Of a DNA stretch of 64,000 bases, positions 44,637 through 53,938 are shown piece after piece. The stretch comes from Hahella sp. GTDB lineage: Bacteria; Pseudomonadota; Gammaproteobacteria; Pseudomonadales; Oleiphilaceae. Made by a program: the position numbers and the translations under genes. Below the pieces are notes generated by a model, which did no database searches, had not been told where the DNA came from, and saw nothing but the letters and a program-made list of their open reading frames with translations. The DNA lies in assembly GCA_028280065.1 (NCBI GenBank), contig JANQMN010000139.1, forward strand, positions 62,001 through 126,000, given 5' to 3'. The first letter of the stretch is position 1, and every line of letters starts with the position of its first letter.

Positions 44637-45404
44637 GTGGATCTAGCAACGCTCGTAGGTATGATTGGTGGCTTTGCAATCGTTGCCATGGCAATGATTT
44701 TGGGCGGCTCCTTAGGCATGTTCATCAATGTGCCTTCCCTCCTGATCGTAATCGTAGGCACCGTCTTTGTCGTGATGATGAAGTATTCCCTCGGCCAGTT
44801 TCTTGGCGCGGGGAAAGTGGTCGCCAAGGCTTTTATGTTTAAGATTGATAAGCCTGAGGATATTATCGAACTGGTTGTCGAACTTGCTGACGCCGCTCGA
44901 AAGGGAGGATTGCTGTCACTCGAAGGTAAGGAAATCCCCAATCAGTTTTTGGCAAAGGGCATTCAACTGTTGATTGATGGCCACGATGGCGATGTCGTGA
45001 AGACGCTGATGACCAAGGATCGAAACATGGCGGTAGAGCGCCATTCAACCGGCGCTTCTGTGTTTGCGGCGATGGGAGATGTTGCACCGGCAATGGGGAT
45101 GATAGGCACCCTGATCGGATTGGTTGCAATGCTGTCCAACATGGATGATCCGAAGTCCATTGGTCCGGCAATGGCCGTTGCGTTGTTGACGACGCTCTAC
45201 GGCGCAATGCTGGGAAATATGGTGGCCATTCCGTTTTCCGATAAATGTAAACTCCGCGCCGCCGAAGAAAACCTGATCAAGTCCATGATTATAGATGCAC
45301 TGCTGGCGATTCAGGCCGGGCAAAACCCCAGGGTGATCGAAAGCATGCTAAGAACCTACCTGCCCGAAGGCAAACGTGCCTCTGCCGAGGATGGCGGAGA
45401 GTAA
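44637..45404 (+). CDS. pomA: Sodium-type flagellar stator PomA (MotA family)
   Basis: A 255-residue inner-membrane stator subunit with four membrane segments: GFAIVAMAMILGG and SLLIVIVGTVFVVMM near the N-terminus and VAPAMGMIGTLIGLVAML and AVALLTTLYGAMLGNMVAIP near residue 150-200. The cytosolic loop between them carries the charged residues that contact FliG (KDRNMAVERHS). Sequence and length match PomA of sodium-driven polar motors. The start is GTG. PomB follows nine bases downstream. Confidence 0.95.
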   Translation: MDLATLVGMIGGFAIVAMAMILGGSLGMFINVPSLLIVIVGTVFVVMMKYSLGQFLGAGKVVAKAFMFKIDKPEDIIELVVELADAARKGGLLSLEGKEIPNQFLAKGIQLLIDGHDGDVVKTLMTKDRNMAVERHSTGASVFAAMGDVAPAMGMIGTLIGLVAMLSNMDDPKSIGPAMAVALLTTLYGAMLGNMVAIPFSDKCKLRAAEENLIKSMIIDALLAIQAGQNPRVIESMLRTYLPEGKRASAEDGGE

Positions 45405-45413
45405 GGTACGCGG

Positions 45414-46394
45414 ATGAGTGACGAAGAAGAGGAAAAGTGTGAATGCCCGCCAGGGATACCGGGCTGGATGGCGACTTTTGCCGACCTGATGTCGTTGCTG
45501 ATGTGCTTTTTTGTGCTGTTGCTGTCCTTTTCGGAAATGGATGTATTGAAATTCAAACGCTTGGCGGGCTCAATGCGTGAAGCCTTTGGCGTGCAAAATA
45601 TCATCAATATCGATTCCATCCCCAAGGGAACCAGCGTAATCGCCCAGGAATTCAGTCCCGGCAAACCGACGCCAACTCCCCTGCAGACTGTGATGCAGCA
45701 GACTTCTCCCGACGAGCCGCAGCTGGAACGCGACTGCCAACGGCAGGTCGAGGAAGCGCTCGAAGAGCAATGTCCCACCCGTGAAAGCTCGCAAATAGAA
45801 GATATCATCATTGAAAAGATCAAGATGCTGGTGGAGGAAACCGAAAACGATGCCATAACCGCTGCTTCTGCATTGCAGGAGGAGGTTCGGAATAATCAGG
45901 TGGAAGTAGAGACCAGAGGCCGCCGCATTGTCATTCGGGTGCAGGAAAAGGGTTCGTTTCAATCTGGCTCGGCGGACTTGGAACCGGCTTTTTTCGATGT
46001 GATAGACAAGTTGGTGGAGATACTAAAAGAGCTGGAAGGGACCATTACCGTTGAAGGGCATAGCGACAGCATACCGATCAAAACGGCAAGGTTCCGATCA
46101 AACTGGGATCTCTCCGCAGCGCGTGCTCTGGAAGTGGCTCATGCCCTGTTTGATTCCGGCGAGGTCCCGCAATCGCGTTTTCTGATTGCCGGCTATGCCG
46201 ATACTAAACCGTTGGTGCCGAATGACACCCCGGAAAACCGCGCCCGCAACCGGCGGGTAGAAATTATCTTGCAGCAGCCGCTGGACAATAAAACGAAGGA
46301 AGAACTGAAAGAGGCGCGGGAACAAGCGCCGAATGTCATTCCTTCCGAACAGTTGGATGATTGGGGGGGATTGTCGCCTGATGAGATCTTTTAG
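45414..46394 (+). CDS. pomB: Sodium-type flagellar stator PomB (MotB family)
   Basis: A 326-residue stator subunit. The single membrane helix begins with the ion-carrying Asp24 in GWMATFADLMSLLMCFFVLLL and is followed by the plug-like FSEMDVLKFKRLAGSM. After a linker a C-terminal OmpA-like peptidoglycan-binding domain has VEGHSDSIP, the LSAARA helix and NRARNRRVEI. It anchors the stator to the cell wall. The Cys-rich N-terminus (EKCECPPG) is typical of PomB rather than MotB. Confidence 0.95.
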   Translation: MSDEEEEKCECPPGIPGWMATFADLMSLLMCFFVLLLSFSEMDVLKFKRLAGSMREAFGVQNIINIDSIPKGTSVIAQEFSPGKPTPTPLQTVMQQTSPDEPQLERDCQRQVEEALEEQCPTRESSQIEDIIIEKIKMLVEETENDAITAASALQEEVRNNQVEVETRGRRIVIRVQEKGSFQSGSADLEPAFFDVIDKLVEILKELEGTITVEGHSDSIPIKTARFRSNWDLSAARALEVAHALFDSGEVPQSRFLIAGYADTKPLVPNDTPENRARNRRVEIILQQPLDNKTKEELKEAREQAPNVIPSEQLDDWGGLSPDEIF

Positions 46395-46406
46395 GATGAG
46401 TGCCTA

Positions 46407-47003
46407 ATGTCGGGAACTGTCGAACGGCGGCGCTATTTTCGGGTGCAGGATTCCATTGAGCTAGCCTACCGAATTCTCGCCCCGAATGAAGACATAGATG
46501 ATAAACTGCGCCTTGAGCAAGTCTGGTCCGGCCGGCAGGCGGCTTTGGAAAAACGTATTCAGGCTATCCAAGAACGGGTTCAACGAAGTTTTCCCGAAGT
46601 CGCGGAGCTTTTTGATTTGCTCAACGAAAAAGTCAATTTGCTGGCGGCAAGCGAAGCGCAGGCATCCCTGGAGATCGATCAAGCCCCACGCGAGCAAGCC
46701 GTGAATATTAGCGCCTGTGGGATTGCCTTTTTTGCAGCCGAATCAATCCCCTTGGCTTCTCGGGTATTGTTGCATTTGCGGGTTCAACCGGACAGTCAAT
46801 TACTCTCCATTATTGGCACTGTGATTGCTATAGAGACGGACCACGACCAAGAGGCGCCGCATAATGTGCTCATTCGAGCCGACTTCACGGATATTAAGGA
46901 AGATCATCAGGAGTTGCTGATTCAGCACGTGATACAGTGTCAGAACCGAGAGTTGCGCCGCCGCCGGGAAGCCCGAGATTCGGACTCGAATAGCAATAGC
47001 TAA
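46407..47003 (+). CDS. PilZ domain protein next to pomAB
   Basis: A 198-residue PilZ protein. The two c-di-GMP-binding motifs are present: RxxxR as RRYFR (residues 8-12) and [D/N]xSxxG as NISACG (100-105). They are unusually far apart; about 85 residues of helical, coiled-coil-like sequence (QAALEKRIQAIQERVQRSF) lie between them. The remainder (SRVLLHLRV to NVLIRADFTDI) forms the barrel. The C-terminus is Arg-rich then Asp-Ser-rich. It starts 12 bases after pomB, suggesting it modulates motor output in response to c-di-GMP, as YcgR does. The last four bases overlap the convergent NRDE gene. Confidence 0.9.
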   Translation: MSGTVERRRYFRVQDSIELAYRILAPNEDIDDKLRLEQVWSGRQAALEKRIQAIQERVQRSFPEVAELFDLLNEKVNLLAASEAQASLEIDQAPREQAVNISACGIAFFAAESIPLASRVLLHLRVQPDSQLLSIIGTVIAIETDHDQEAPHNVLIRADFTDIKEDHQELLIQHVIQCQNRELRRRREARDSDSNSNS

Positions 47004-47767
47004 CCTGGCTTCTCTAACTTGATTACCGCTTCCCGATAATCTGTCTGGTGCTCCGGGTCAAAGGTTTTTTCTTTAATAATTACTTCTTTTAGGCCCCAGA
47101 GTACGATTGTACTGGATCGGGTGCCGTATGCCGGCGAGCGGATAAATCGCGCGGATAGTAAACGTTCCCACTCCTTAGGAATGCCGGTATCCGGTAGCAG
47201 GGATTCCGGAGCGATTTCATCATTTGCCAATACTTTCCAACAGGCATCTTCATCCAATTGGCTACCGGTTGCCTGCTTAAAGGCCTCTTTGCCGGAGGCA
47301 ACTTTCGGCCAAGGCACATCAAGCAGAGCATTGCTGAGTCCATAAACGCCAGGCGCTAACGTACGATGAAATTCGTTAAAGCGATTGCTGAAATAGGTGA
47401 GTACAGCGCCATCGAAAGACAGTGCATTGTAGCCGTTGAATTCAGCCCTGGAAGTTTTGAGGTTATTGGCAATCAAGTCCTGAGGATTTTCGCTTTCCAA
47501 CAGCTTTCGGCAAATTTCGCCACGCGAACGTTTTTGTTTGTCAGGATTTTTTCCATCTCGAAAATTGGTGACTGCGGCTAACGAGTTTAGCCGGGACACG
47601 CCTAGCCATGTGCCTCCTTGTTCCAGGTCTCGACCGGCATGGATATTATTGTTATCGGCCCATTGGTGCAGCGCAGCACTAGGGCGGGCAAAAAACTCGT
47701 CACGATTGGCTGCCAAGATGAGAGGGTATTTTTCATGCTGCCTGTACCGAACGAATATTAGGCACAT
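47000..47767 (-). CDS. NRDE (TANGO2-like) family protein
   Basis: A 255-residue member of the NRDE family, named for the AANRDEFFARPS motif seen here. The N-terminal MCLI places a cysteine at position 2 that could act as an Ntn-type nucleophile after Met removal. Other family marks are WAGRDLEQGGTWLGV-like HAGRDLEQGGTWLGVS and GTRSSTIVLW. Bacterial function is unresolved; the human relative TANGO2 is linked to lipid metabolism and haem handling. It is convergent with the PilZ gene (four-base overlap) and divergent from the TauE-like gene. Confidence 0.9.
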   Translation of the reverse strand: MCLIFVRYRQHEKYPLILAANRDEFFARPSAALHQWADNNNIHAGRDLEQGGTWLGVSRLNSLAAVTNFRDGKNPDKQKRSRGEICRKLLESENPQDLIANNLKTSRAEFNGYNALSFDGAVLTYFSNRFNEFHRTLAPGVYGLSNALLDVPWPKVASGKEAFKQATGSQLDEDACWKVLANDEIAPESLLPDTGIPKEWERLLSARFIRSPAYGTRSSTIVLWGLKEVIIKEKTFDPEHQTDYREAVIKLEKPG

Positions 47768-47966
47768 TTCAACGCTCCAATAAAGTTTAAAGACTAGGCT
47801 TTGCTGACATTTAGCCTCAACAGAGGCTCCAACCGAATGTCAATAGAGCCTAGAAGGTAATGACGCGGAAACCCAAGAGATTTTCCTGTGCAGAGTATAA
47901 AGGTTGACATTTATTCGTGAGGGTTTTTGTGTATCATACGCCCTGATTTTTTAAAGGGTTGCGACA

Positions 47967-48767
47967 TTGATTTTTTTCGCCTATATGCTGCTAGGTGCGA
48001 TTGCCGGTGTACTGGCGGGCCTGTTTGGCATCGGCGGAGGCTTGGTGATCGTTCCCGCCTTGGTGTTCAGTTTCGATTATCAAGGCATATCCACTGAAGT
48101 TGCAACCCATATGGCGGTCGGCACTTCATTGGCGACGATAGTCTTTACATCGCTGTCCTCGATACGGGCGCACCATCGAAAACAAGCGGTTCAATGGCAT
48201 TTGTTCAAACCCTTGGCGCTGGGGTTGGCTGTTGGTTCGGTACTTGGCGCATTTACGGCAGGCATGATGCCCGGCATGATGCTGCGCTTGGTAATCGGCA
48301 TATTTGCGATAGTCATCGGTATTCAGATGGCATTAGCGCTCAAGCCTAAACCGACTCGCCAGTTGCCGGACAGCGGAGTATTGGTTGGCGTGGGTGGAGG
48401 AATCGGTTGGGCTTCCGCCATTTTCGGCATCGGCGGCGGCTCGCTGACTGTGCCCTATCTAACCTGGAACAATGTAAATATGCAGCAGGCCGTGGGTACA
48501 TCTGCCGCATGCGGCTTACCCATCGCAATAATGGGCGCCTTAGTCAATATTAACGAAGGAATGAATGCCGAGGCAGTACCCGAATGGAGCTTGGGATTCA
48601 TATTTCTGCCGGCTTTTTTGGGGATAGTGGTTACCAGCGTACCCTGTGCCAGACTCGGGGCGATTCTAGCGCATAACCTGCCGGCAACAGCACTAAAAAG
48701 GCTGTTCTCGGTACTACTATTTATGGTCGGTACGCGGTTTATTTGGCAAGCAGTGGAGGCAATGTGA
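47967..48767 (+). CDS. TauE/SafE family anion permease
   Basis: A 266-residue membrane protein with about eight hydrophobic segments in two related halves, each opening with the family loop: [17 protein letters not shown] near residue 18 and [17 protein letters not shown] near residue 151. TauE/SafE proteins export sulfite, sulfoacetate or other small anions. The start is TTG with AAAGGG upstream. Its stop overlaps the lgt start by four bases (GTGA), so the two are cotranslated. There is no further hint of the substrate. Confidence 0.9.
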   Translation: MIFFAYMLLGAIAGVLAGLFGIGGGLVIVPALVFSFDYQGISTEVATHMAVGTSLATIVFTSLSSIRAHHRKQAVQWHLFKPLALGLAVGSVLGAFTAGMMPGMMLRLVIGIFAIVIGIQMALALKPKPTRQLPDSGVLVGVGGGIGWASAIFGIGGGSLTVPYLTWNNVNMQQAVGTSAACGLPIAIMGALVNINEGMNAEAVPEWSLGFIFLPAFLGIVVTSVPCARLGAILAHNLPATALKRLFSVLLFMVGTRFIWQAVEAM

Positions 48768-49684
48768 CAGAGCGATGGTTTGATTACCCGGCAATTGATC
48801 CGGTGGCAATTGCCTTGGGACCAGTGAAAGTGCACTGGTATGGTTTGATGTACCTTATCGGTTTTGCTGCCGCCTGGTGGCTCGGGAGGGTACGTGCCCG
48901 GCAACCGTACTCGCCTTTAAAAGAGGAGCAGGTCGGAGACTTGATCTTCTGGGGTGCGCTTGGAGTAGTACTGGGAGGCCGGTTCGGTTATGTGATCTTT
49001 TATAACTTCGATAAGTTTCTTGATAACCCGTTGTGGCTTTTTGCAGTATGGGATGGGGGTATGGCTTTCCACGGGGGATTAATTGGTGTCATCGTTACTA
49101 TGCTATTGTTCGCCAGAAATCACGGTCTTCGCTTTTTTCAACTGTCGGATTTTGTAGCCCCTCTGGTGCCCATAGGCTTGGGTGCTGGAAGAATAGGAAA
49201 TTTTATCGGTGCCGAGCTTTATGGCCGGACGACGGATTTGGCTATTGGAATTCAATTTCCGGTTTACAGAAATGTAGACGGTGTGCGTACAATAATTGGT
49301 TGGACTGACCACAGGCACCCGTCGCAACTCTATCAGTTCGCTTTGGAAGGGCTTGCGTTATTCCTGATTCTCTGGTGGTTTAGTCGCAAGCCTCGCCCGA
49401 TGATGGCCGTGTCGGGTTTGTTTTTGGCCTGCTATGGCGGTTTCCGGTTTTTGGTGGAATTTGTTCGTGAACCCGATGCCCATATTGGTTATATTGCCTG
49501 GGACTGGCTGACCATGGGGCAAGTTCTTTCGCTGCCGATGATCTTAGCCGGACTCGTATTAATCGGCATGGGTTACAAGCGGTACTCAATTCCCATGCCC
49601 GGTACGGCTGATCTTGAAACCAAACAAACGGCACAGTCAAATCCAACCGGTAAAACCCGCAGGAAGAAATCCAGGAAAAGGTAA
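48764..49684 (+). CDS. lgt: Prolipoprotein diacylglyceryl transferase
   Basis: A 306-residue inner-membrane enzyme that transfers diacylglycerol from phosphatidylglycerol to the lipobox cysteine of prelipoproteins. The signature [14 protein letters not shown] carries the essential Arg and Asn, and the catalytic His lies in AFHGGLIG. Seven membrane segments are apparent. The GTG at 48764 has GGAGG four bases upstream, inside the tauE end. The Lys/Arg-rich tail ends five bases before the thyA ATG. Confidence 0.97.
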   Translation: MTERWFDYPAIDPVAIALGPVKVHWYGLMYLIGFAAAWWLGRVRARQPYSPLKEEQVGDLIFWGALGVVLGGRFGYVIFYNFDKFLDNPLWLFAVWDGGMAFHGGLIGVIVTMLLFARNHGLRFFQLSDFVAPLVPIGLGAGRIGNFIGAELYGRTTDLAIGIQFPVYRNVDGVRTIIGWTDHRHPSQLYQFALEGLALFLILWWFSRKPRPMMAVSGLFLACYGGFRFLVEFVREPDAHIGYIAWDWLTMGQVLSLPMILAGLVLIGMGYKRYSIPMPGTADLETKQTAQSNPTGKTRRKKSRKR

Positions 49685-49688
49685 TTGC

Positions 49689-50483
49689 ATGCAGCAGTAT
49701 TTGCAGATGATGCGCCATGTGAAAGAGCATGGGAACAAGAAATCTGACCGAACGGGCACTGGCACGCTAAGCGTATTCGGTTATCAAATGCGCTTTAATC
49801 TGCAGCAGGGTTTTCCACTTCTCACCACGAAAAAACTGCATACTCGCTCAATCGTTTACGAGTTGCTTTGGTTCCTGAACGGCGACACCAATATTAAGTA
49901 CCTGAAGGACAACGGTGTCAGCATCTGGGATGAATGGGCCGATGCACAGGGTGATCTTGGGCCGGTATATGGGTACCAATGGCGTAGTTGGCCCACTCCG
50001 GATGGTCGTCATGTGGACCAAATCGGTAATGTCTTGGAACAAATCAAGCAAAATCCGGATTCGAGGAGACACATGGTGGTGGCCTACAATCCTGGATTTG
50101 TCGAGCAAATGGCGCTGCCTCCCTGTCATGCCATGTTCCAGTTCTACGTTGCAGAAGGGCAGCTTTCATGCCAGCTCTATCAACGTAGCGCCGATATTTT
50201 TCTGGGCGTACCCTTCAATATTGCCAGCTACTCTTTGCTAACGCATATGGTTGCCCAGCAATGCGATTTGGAAGTTGGGGATTTCATCTGGACGGGAGGT
50301 GACTGCCACCTATACCTCAATCACTTGGAACAGGCTGAACTGCAGCTTGAACGTACCCCGGGCGAACTGCCTAAATTGCAGATATCACGTCGCCCCGATA
50401 GTCTGTTTGACTATCGATATGAAGACTTTGAGATATTGGACTACCACCCCCAACCACACATCAAGGCACCCGTTGCCGTCTAA
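49689..50483 (+). CDS. thyA: Thymidylate synthase
   Basis: A 264-residue enzyme, the same length as E. coli ThyA, converting dUMP to dTMP with methylene-tetrahydrofolate. The catalytic cysteine is in [13 protein letters not shown], the phosphate-binding arginines are in DRTGTGT and NPDSRRHMV, and the folate-binding end is [17 protein letters not shown] precedes the ATG. It lies in the lgt-thyA-folA order found in many gammaproteobacteria; folA begins six bases after its stop. Confidence 0.98.
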   Translation: MQQYLQMMRHVKEHGNKKSDRTGTGTLSVFGYQMRFNLQQGFPLLTTKKLHTRSIVYELLWFLNGDTNIKYLKDNGVSIWDEWADAQGDLGPVYGYQWRSWPTPDGRHVDQIGNVLEQIKQNPDSRRHMVVAYNPGFVEQMALPPCHAMFQFYVAEGQLSCQLYQRSADIFLGVPFNIASYSLLTHMVAQQCDLEVGDFIWTGGDCHLYLNHLEQAELQLERTPGELPKLQISRRPDSLFDYRYEDFEILDYHPQPHIKAPVAV

Positions 50484-50488
50484 TTGAA

Positions 50489-51016
50489 ATGGCCGAAAAA
50501 CCTAGAATTTCCATCATAGTCGCGCGCGCCAGGAATGGCGTGATAGGTAAGGATAACAAGTTGCCTTGGCACTTGCCCAGTGATCTTAAGCACTTTAAGA
50601 AAGTGACAATGGGTAAGCCGATTATTATGGGGCGGAAGACGTTTGAGTCTATAGGGAAGCCGTTACCGGGGCGAATGAATATTGTGGTTACTCGCAATCC
50701 TGAGTGGCGGGCTAAAGGTGTAGAAGTCGCGCATTCATTAGAAGAAGCGGTTGGGTTGGCTTCCCTAGAAGGGTTGGAAGTAATGGTAATCGGCGGGGAG
50801 GAACTGTACCGCCGGGCGTTGCCAATAGTAGACCGGATTTATCTCACGGAAGTGGACATTGAAGTCGAGGGGGATGCACAATTCCCTCTGTTAGGTGCCG
50901 GCTGGAAAACTATTGACAATGAAATTCACAGTCGAGACGACGCCAACAGATACGATTACTCCTTCCAAACATTGGAACGTTGCGACCGAGGTTCAATAAA
51001 ACTAGGGTTACATTGA
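50489..51016 (+). CDS. folA: Dihydrofolate reductase
   Basis: A 175-residue NADPH-dependent reductase regenerating tetrahydrofolate consumed by ThyA. The sequence opens ISIIVARARNGVIGKDNKLPW, with the substrate-binding Asp in LPSDLKHFK, and the NADPH motifs MGRKTFESIGKPLPGR and VMVIGGEELY. The 3' end overlaps the convergent PrsT-like gene by nine bases. Confidence 0.97.
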   Translation: MAEKPRISIIVARARNGVIGKDNKLPWHLPSDLKHFKKVTMGKPIIMGRKTFESIGKPLPGRMNIVVTRNPEWRAKGVEVAHSLEEAVGLASLEGLEVMVIGGEELYRRALPIVDRIYLTEVDIEVEGDAQFPLLGAGWKTIDNEIHSRDDANRYDYSFQTLERCDRGSIKLGLH

Positions 51017-53809
51017 ATCGTAAAGCTTCTGAGCGTCTTCCAAGCTTGAGAAGTTTGCCAGTTCCAAGGCTGCTTTGAGTTCAGATTTTGCCTCGACTTT
51101 TCGGTTCAAGTGGAACAACGTATATCCAAGGTGATAACGAATTTCCCCACTACCGGCATCCATGGAAAATGCCTCTCTCAGATAAGGCAAGGCTTCCTCA
51201 TATTTCTTCTGTTGGGCCAATATCCAACCTATAGTGTCCAGCAGGGCAGGGCTTTTTGTATTTTCCTTCTCTCCGAGCCTTGCTGTTTCAAGAGCTTTCT
51301 GCAAGTCATAACGTGCATAGATGTTTGCAAGGTTGTTTAAAATGCCAACATCTGTATTCAATTGGGGTAACTTAAGAAGCTCCTCGTAGTGGAGCTGAGC
51401 TTTGTCCCATTCCTCTTGATTCAGGTAGCTGTCTGCCAGAATTCTACGCATCCATGCCGAGTTAGCATTGGTATCAAGTTGTTTCTCCATTAATTTGGCA
51501 AACTCTTTAGCTTCTACTCCCCGTAAGGAAAGCTGGTACAGGCTAATGATAGCGGGTTGGTTGCCCGGCTCTAAATGTAATGACTTAAGGTAGTGTTTTC
51601 TTGCCTCGGCAAACTGTCCGGAAGACATGGCGAGATCACCTTTAAGTAAGGCCAGTTGGTAAGTTTCACCAAATGTCTTGGCGATTGAGTTGATGGTGCT
51701 GCTGGCCTGAGCCAGGTTCCCGGATATATGATGCAGGCGGGCTAGTTGGTAGTGGTTGTCTGCAATTTTTTCGTCTATCGATATCGCGTTTTCGAGTATC
51801 TCTACGGCGTCTTTAGTCAATTCCGCATTTAGATAAAGTTCAGCTAATTTGCCAAGTTTTTTGGCGTCTTCGCTCCAAAGGCTCGAAAGTATATTCAAAT
51901 ACACAACCGTATCCGGGTAACGCTGCAATCGCGTCAAAAGTTGAATTTTTTCAACTAAGTAGTATTCATTTAGGCGGTCGAATTTGATTAGCTGGTTGGT
52001 CGTATTGAGGGCCTCCTGCCAGTTTTGCTGCTGAAGATTTGCCGTAAGTTTAAGTTCCAATGCGCCCATATGGTTGCTTTGCAGAACCAGGACTCTGTTG
52101 GCCCAAGCGATCGCTTCTTCCTGGTTTTGCTCTTGTAGATGGATGCGCGCCATTAGCAGAAGTGAGGGAGTATGATTTTCGTTCTTACTAAGAATGTCAT
52201 TCAGCAACTGCTTGGCTTCGCTCAAGCGGCCTTGCGCCTTGAATGCAATTGCCTTGTTAAACTTAGCGCTTTCATTGTTGGGATTCTTCAGCAATATTTC
52301 ATCTATTTGTTGCATTGCCAGGGTGTATCTTCCTGCACGAATGTATGTCGCCGCGATGAAATTTTTTGCATCATCATGAGAAATCTTTTCCGCAAGGAGT
52401 GAGTCTGCGATTTTTTCGGCGGATTGCAGGTCATTGATTTGTAGATAGAGATCGCCAAGTAACAGCATGAAGGGAAGTGGCGGCTTGCTGCCCGGTGCAA
52501 TCCGATTTAGCTTTTCGAGTGCTTCGTGGGGCCGATTTCTCGCTTTAGCCACTAATGCTTCGAGATACAAATTATAGGGATGGCCGGGCAGTAACTTATT
52601 GATATTTTTTAACAGCTGTTCAGCATTCAGAAGTTTGTCGTCGTTAATGTACAGTTTTACAAGTTGCACTGATAACCCTGTGTCCCTCGCGACTGCATCT
52701 CTATTAGTTTCTAAAAGGCCAATAGCTTTATCCAGGCGATCTTGCTTCAGGTAGATGTCACTCAAAATCCTAATTGCCCCGGTGTCGCCGGGTCTGCGCT
52801 TAATATAGAGTTCTAGGCTTTGTCCTGCTTTTTCCAAGTTTCCCTGTATGTAATCGGCTGCCCCTTGAACAAACAAGAGCGAGTGGTCGCTCTCAAGTTC
52901 ATCTTTTTCAAGTGCTGATAACCGCGAGCTTAAGTCTGCAAGTGCTTGATCTGCTTCGTCTGAACTGTTTTGGGTCACCATTAACCAGGCATTGATTAAG
53001 ATTCCTGTCGGGTCGCCTGGGGTTTGCTTGAGTATTTTGTCAACAAGGCGTTGTACTTCTTCCATGTTGCCGAGCTGTAAATTCATGTGGGCCAAACTTC
53101 TAAGAATCCGAGGGTCTTCATCTGCTAGCGAGTAAGCTTGCTGATAACTTTCAAGTGCTTCGGGGAGCCGATTTCTAGCCAATGCCAGATCCCCTCTTAG
53201 AACCCATGTTTTCTCGTTCTTAGAGTTTAAGTCTAAAGATCGGTTTACTAAGTTTTCCACTTTGTCAAACCAGCCTTGTTGAAGGTACAAAGTTGCTAGT
53301 GAATTTAGACCGCGGATGTTGTTCGGAAAGGACTTCTGGGCCTGTTCAAACTGAAATTGCGCTCTGGTTTCATCGTCCTTCAAGAGGTATGCCTGGCCTT
53401 TTAACAAGGACCAGTCAAATAGATTTTCATCGTTAAGTTTCGATCGATACTTTTCTAAGTCTAACAAACGATCAGGTTTCTGTTGAATTATTAGGGCGCT
53501 GCCAAGGGTTGGTAGCACTAAGTTGATATCCGCACCTAAATCCAGAGCCTCAAATAGCTCCTCCTCGGCGGCCTCCATTTCACCATTCTCAAAAAAAACC
53601 TTGCTTAAAAGTATTTTCGAGGGCAGGTGTTTAGGGTTTTCCTGAAGTGCATTTTTTACGTGGATATAGGCTTCATTTGGCTTCGCTTCGCGGAAAGCTG
53701 TGACAGCCAGTTCATAGTTTTCTGCGACAGTTTCTGCAGTAACTTCTGTTGCTGCCGTCATGAGCGCTAGGGCGACTGTAATAATAAACGAGAAATTCCT
53801 ATATGGCAT
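51008..53809 (-). CDS. PrsT-like TPR protein of the PEP-CTERM type
   Basis: A 933-residue exported TPR protein resembling the TIGR02917 (PEP-CTERM-system TPR lipoprotein, PrsT) family in length, repeat density and opening (ELAVTAFREAKPNEAYIHVKNAL). More than 20 TPR-like helix pairs fill the chain, with AEELL/KAIGLLE-type helices throughout. The signal peptide (FIITVALALMTAATEVTA) lacks a lipobox cysteine, unlike typical family members, so this form is probably periplasmic and soluble. The ATG at 53809 is preferred to the GTG at 53818. PrsT genes accompany exosortase/exopolysaccharide loci elsewhere; here the neighbour is only a PEP-CTERM target gene. Confidence 0.82.
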   Translation of the reverse strand: MPYRNFSFIITVALALMTAATEVTAETVAENYELAVTAFREAKPNEAYIHVKNALQENPKHLPSKILLSKVFFENGEMEAAEEELFEALDLGADINLVLPTLGSALIIQQKPDRLLDLEKYRSKLNDENLFDWSLLKGQAYLLKDDETRAQFQFEQAQKSFPNNIRGLNSLATLYLQQGWFDKVENLVNRSLDLNSKNEKTWVLRGDLALARNRLPEALESYQQAYSLADEDPRILRSLAHMNLQLGNMEEVQRLVDKILKQTPGDPTGILINAWLMVTQNSSDEADQALADLSSRLSALEKDELESDHSLLFVQGAADYIQGNLEKAGQSLELYIKRRPGDTGAIRILSDIYLKQDRLDKAIGLLETNRDAVARDTGLSVQLVKLYINDDKLLNAEQLLKNINKLLPGHPYNLYLEALVAKARNRPHEALEKLNRIAPGSKPPLPFMLLLGDLYLQINDLQSAEKIADSLLAEKISHDDAKNFIAATYIRAGRYTLAMQQIDEILLKNPNNESAKFNKAIAFKAQGRLSEAKQLLNDILSKNENHTPSLLLMARIHLQEQNQEEAIAWANRVLVLQSNHMGALELKLTANLQQQNWQEALNTTNQLIKFDRLNEYYLVEKIQLLTRLQRYPDTVVYLNILSSLWSEDAKKLGKLAELYLNAELTKDAVEILENAISIDEKIADNHYQLARLHHISGNLAQASSTINSIAKTFGETYQLALLKGDLAMSSGQFAEARKHYLKSLHLEPGNQPAIISLYQLSLRGVEAKEFAKLMEKQLDTNANSAWMRRILADSYLNQEEWDKAQLHYEELLKLPQLNTDVGILNNLANIYARYDLQKALETARLGEKENTKSPALLDTIGWILAQQKKYEEALPYLREAFSMDAGSGEIRYHLGYTLFHLNRKVEAKSELKAALELANFSSLEDAQKLYDSM

Positions 53810-53880
53810 AAAAATCACACGGGTTTGTTTTTAACGATTAAGGAAAGGTCTTGAGAGGGAGAGTATATATTTCTTACGGG

Positions 53881-53915
53881 CAAAAAAAGAAGGCGAAATA
53901 AAATTTCGCCTTCTT
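53881..53915 (-). terminator. Rho-independent terminator of the second PEP-CTERM gene
   Basis: On the minus strand a perfect 13-base-pair stem (53887-53899 with 53903-53915), with a 3-base loop, is followed by seven U residues. It separates the PEP-CTERM gene from the PrsT-like gene. Confidence 0.93.
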
Positions 53916-53938
53916 AACATATAGTCGGGATCAGTTTG

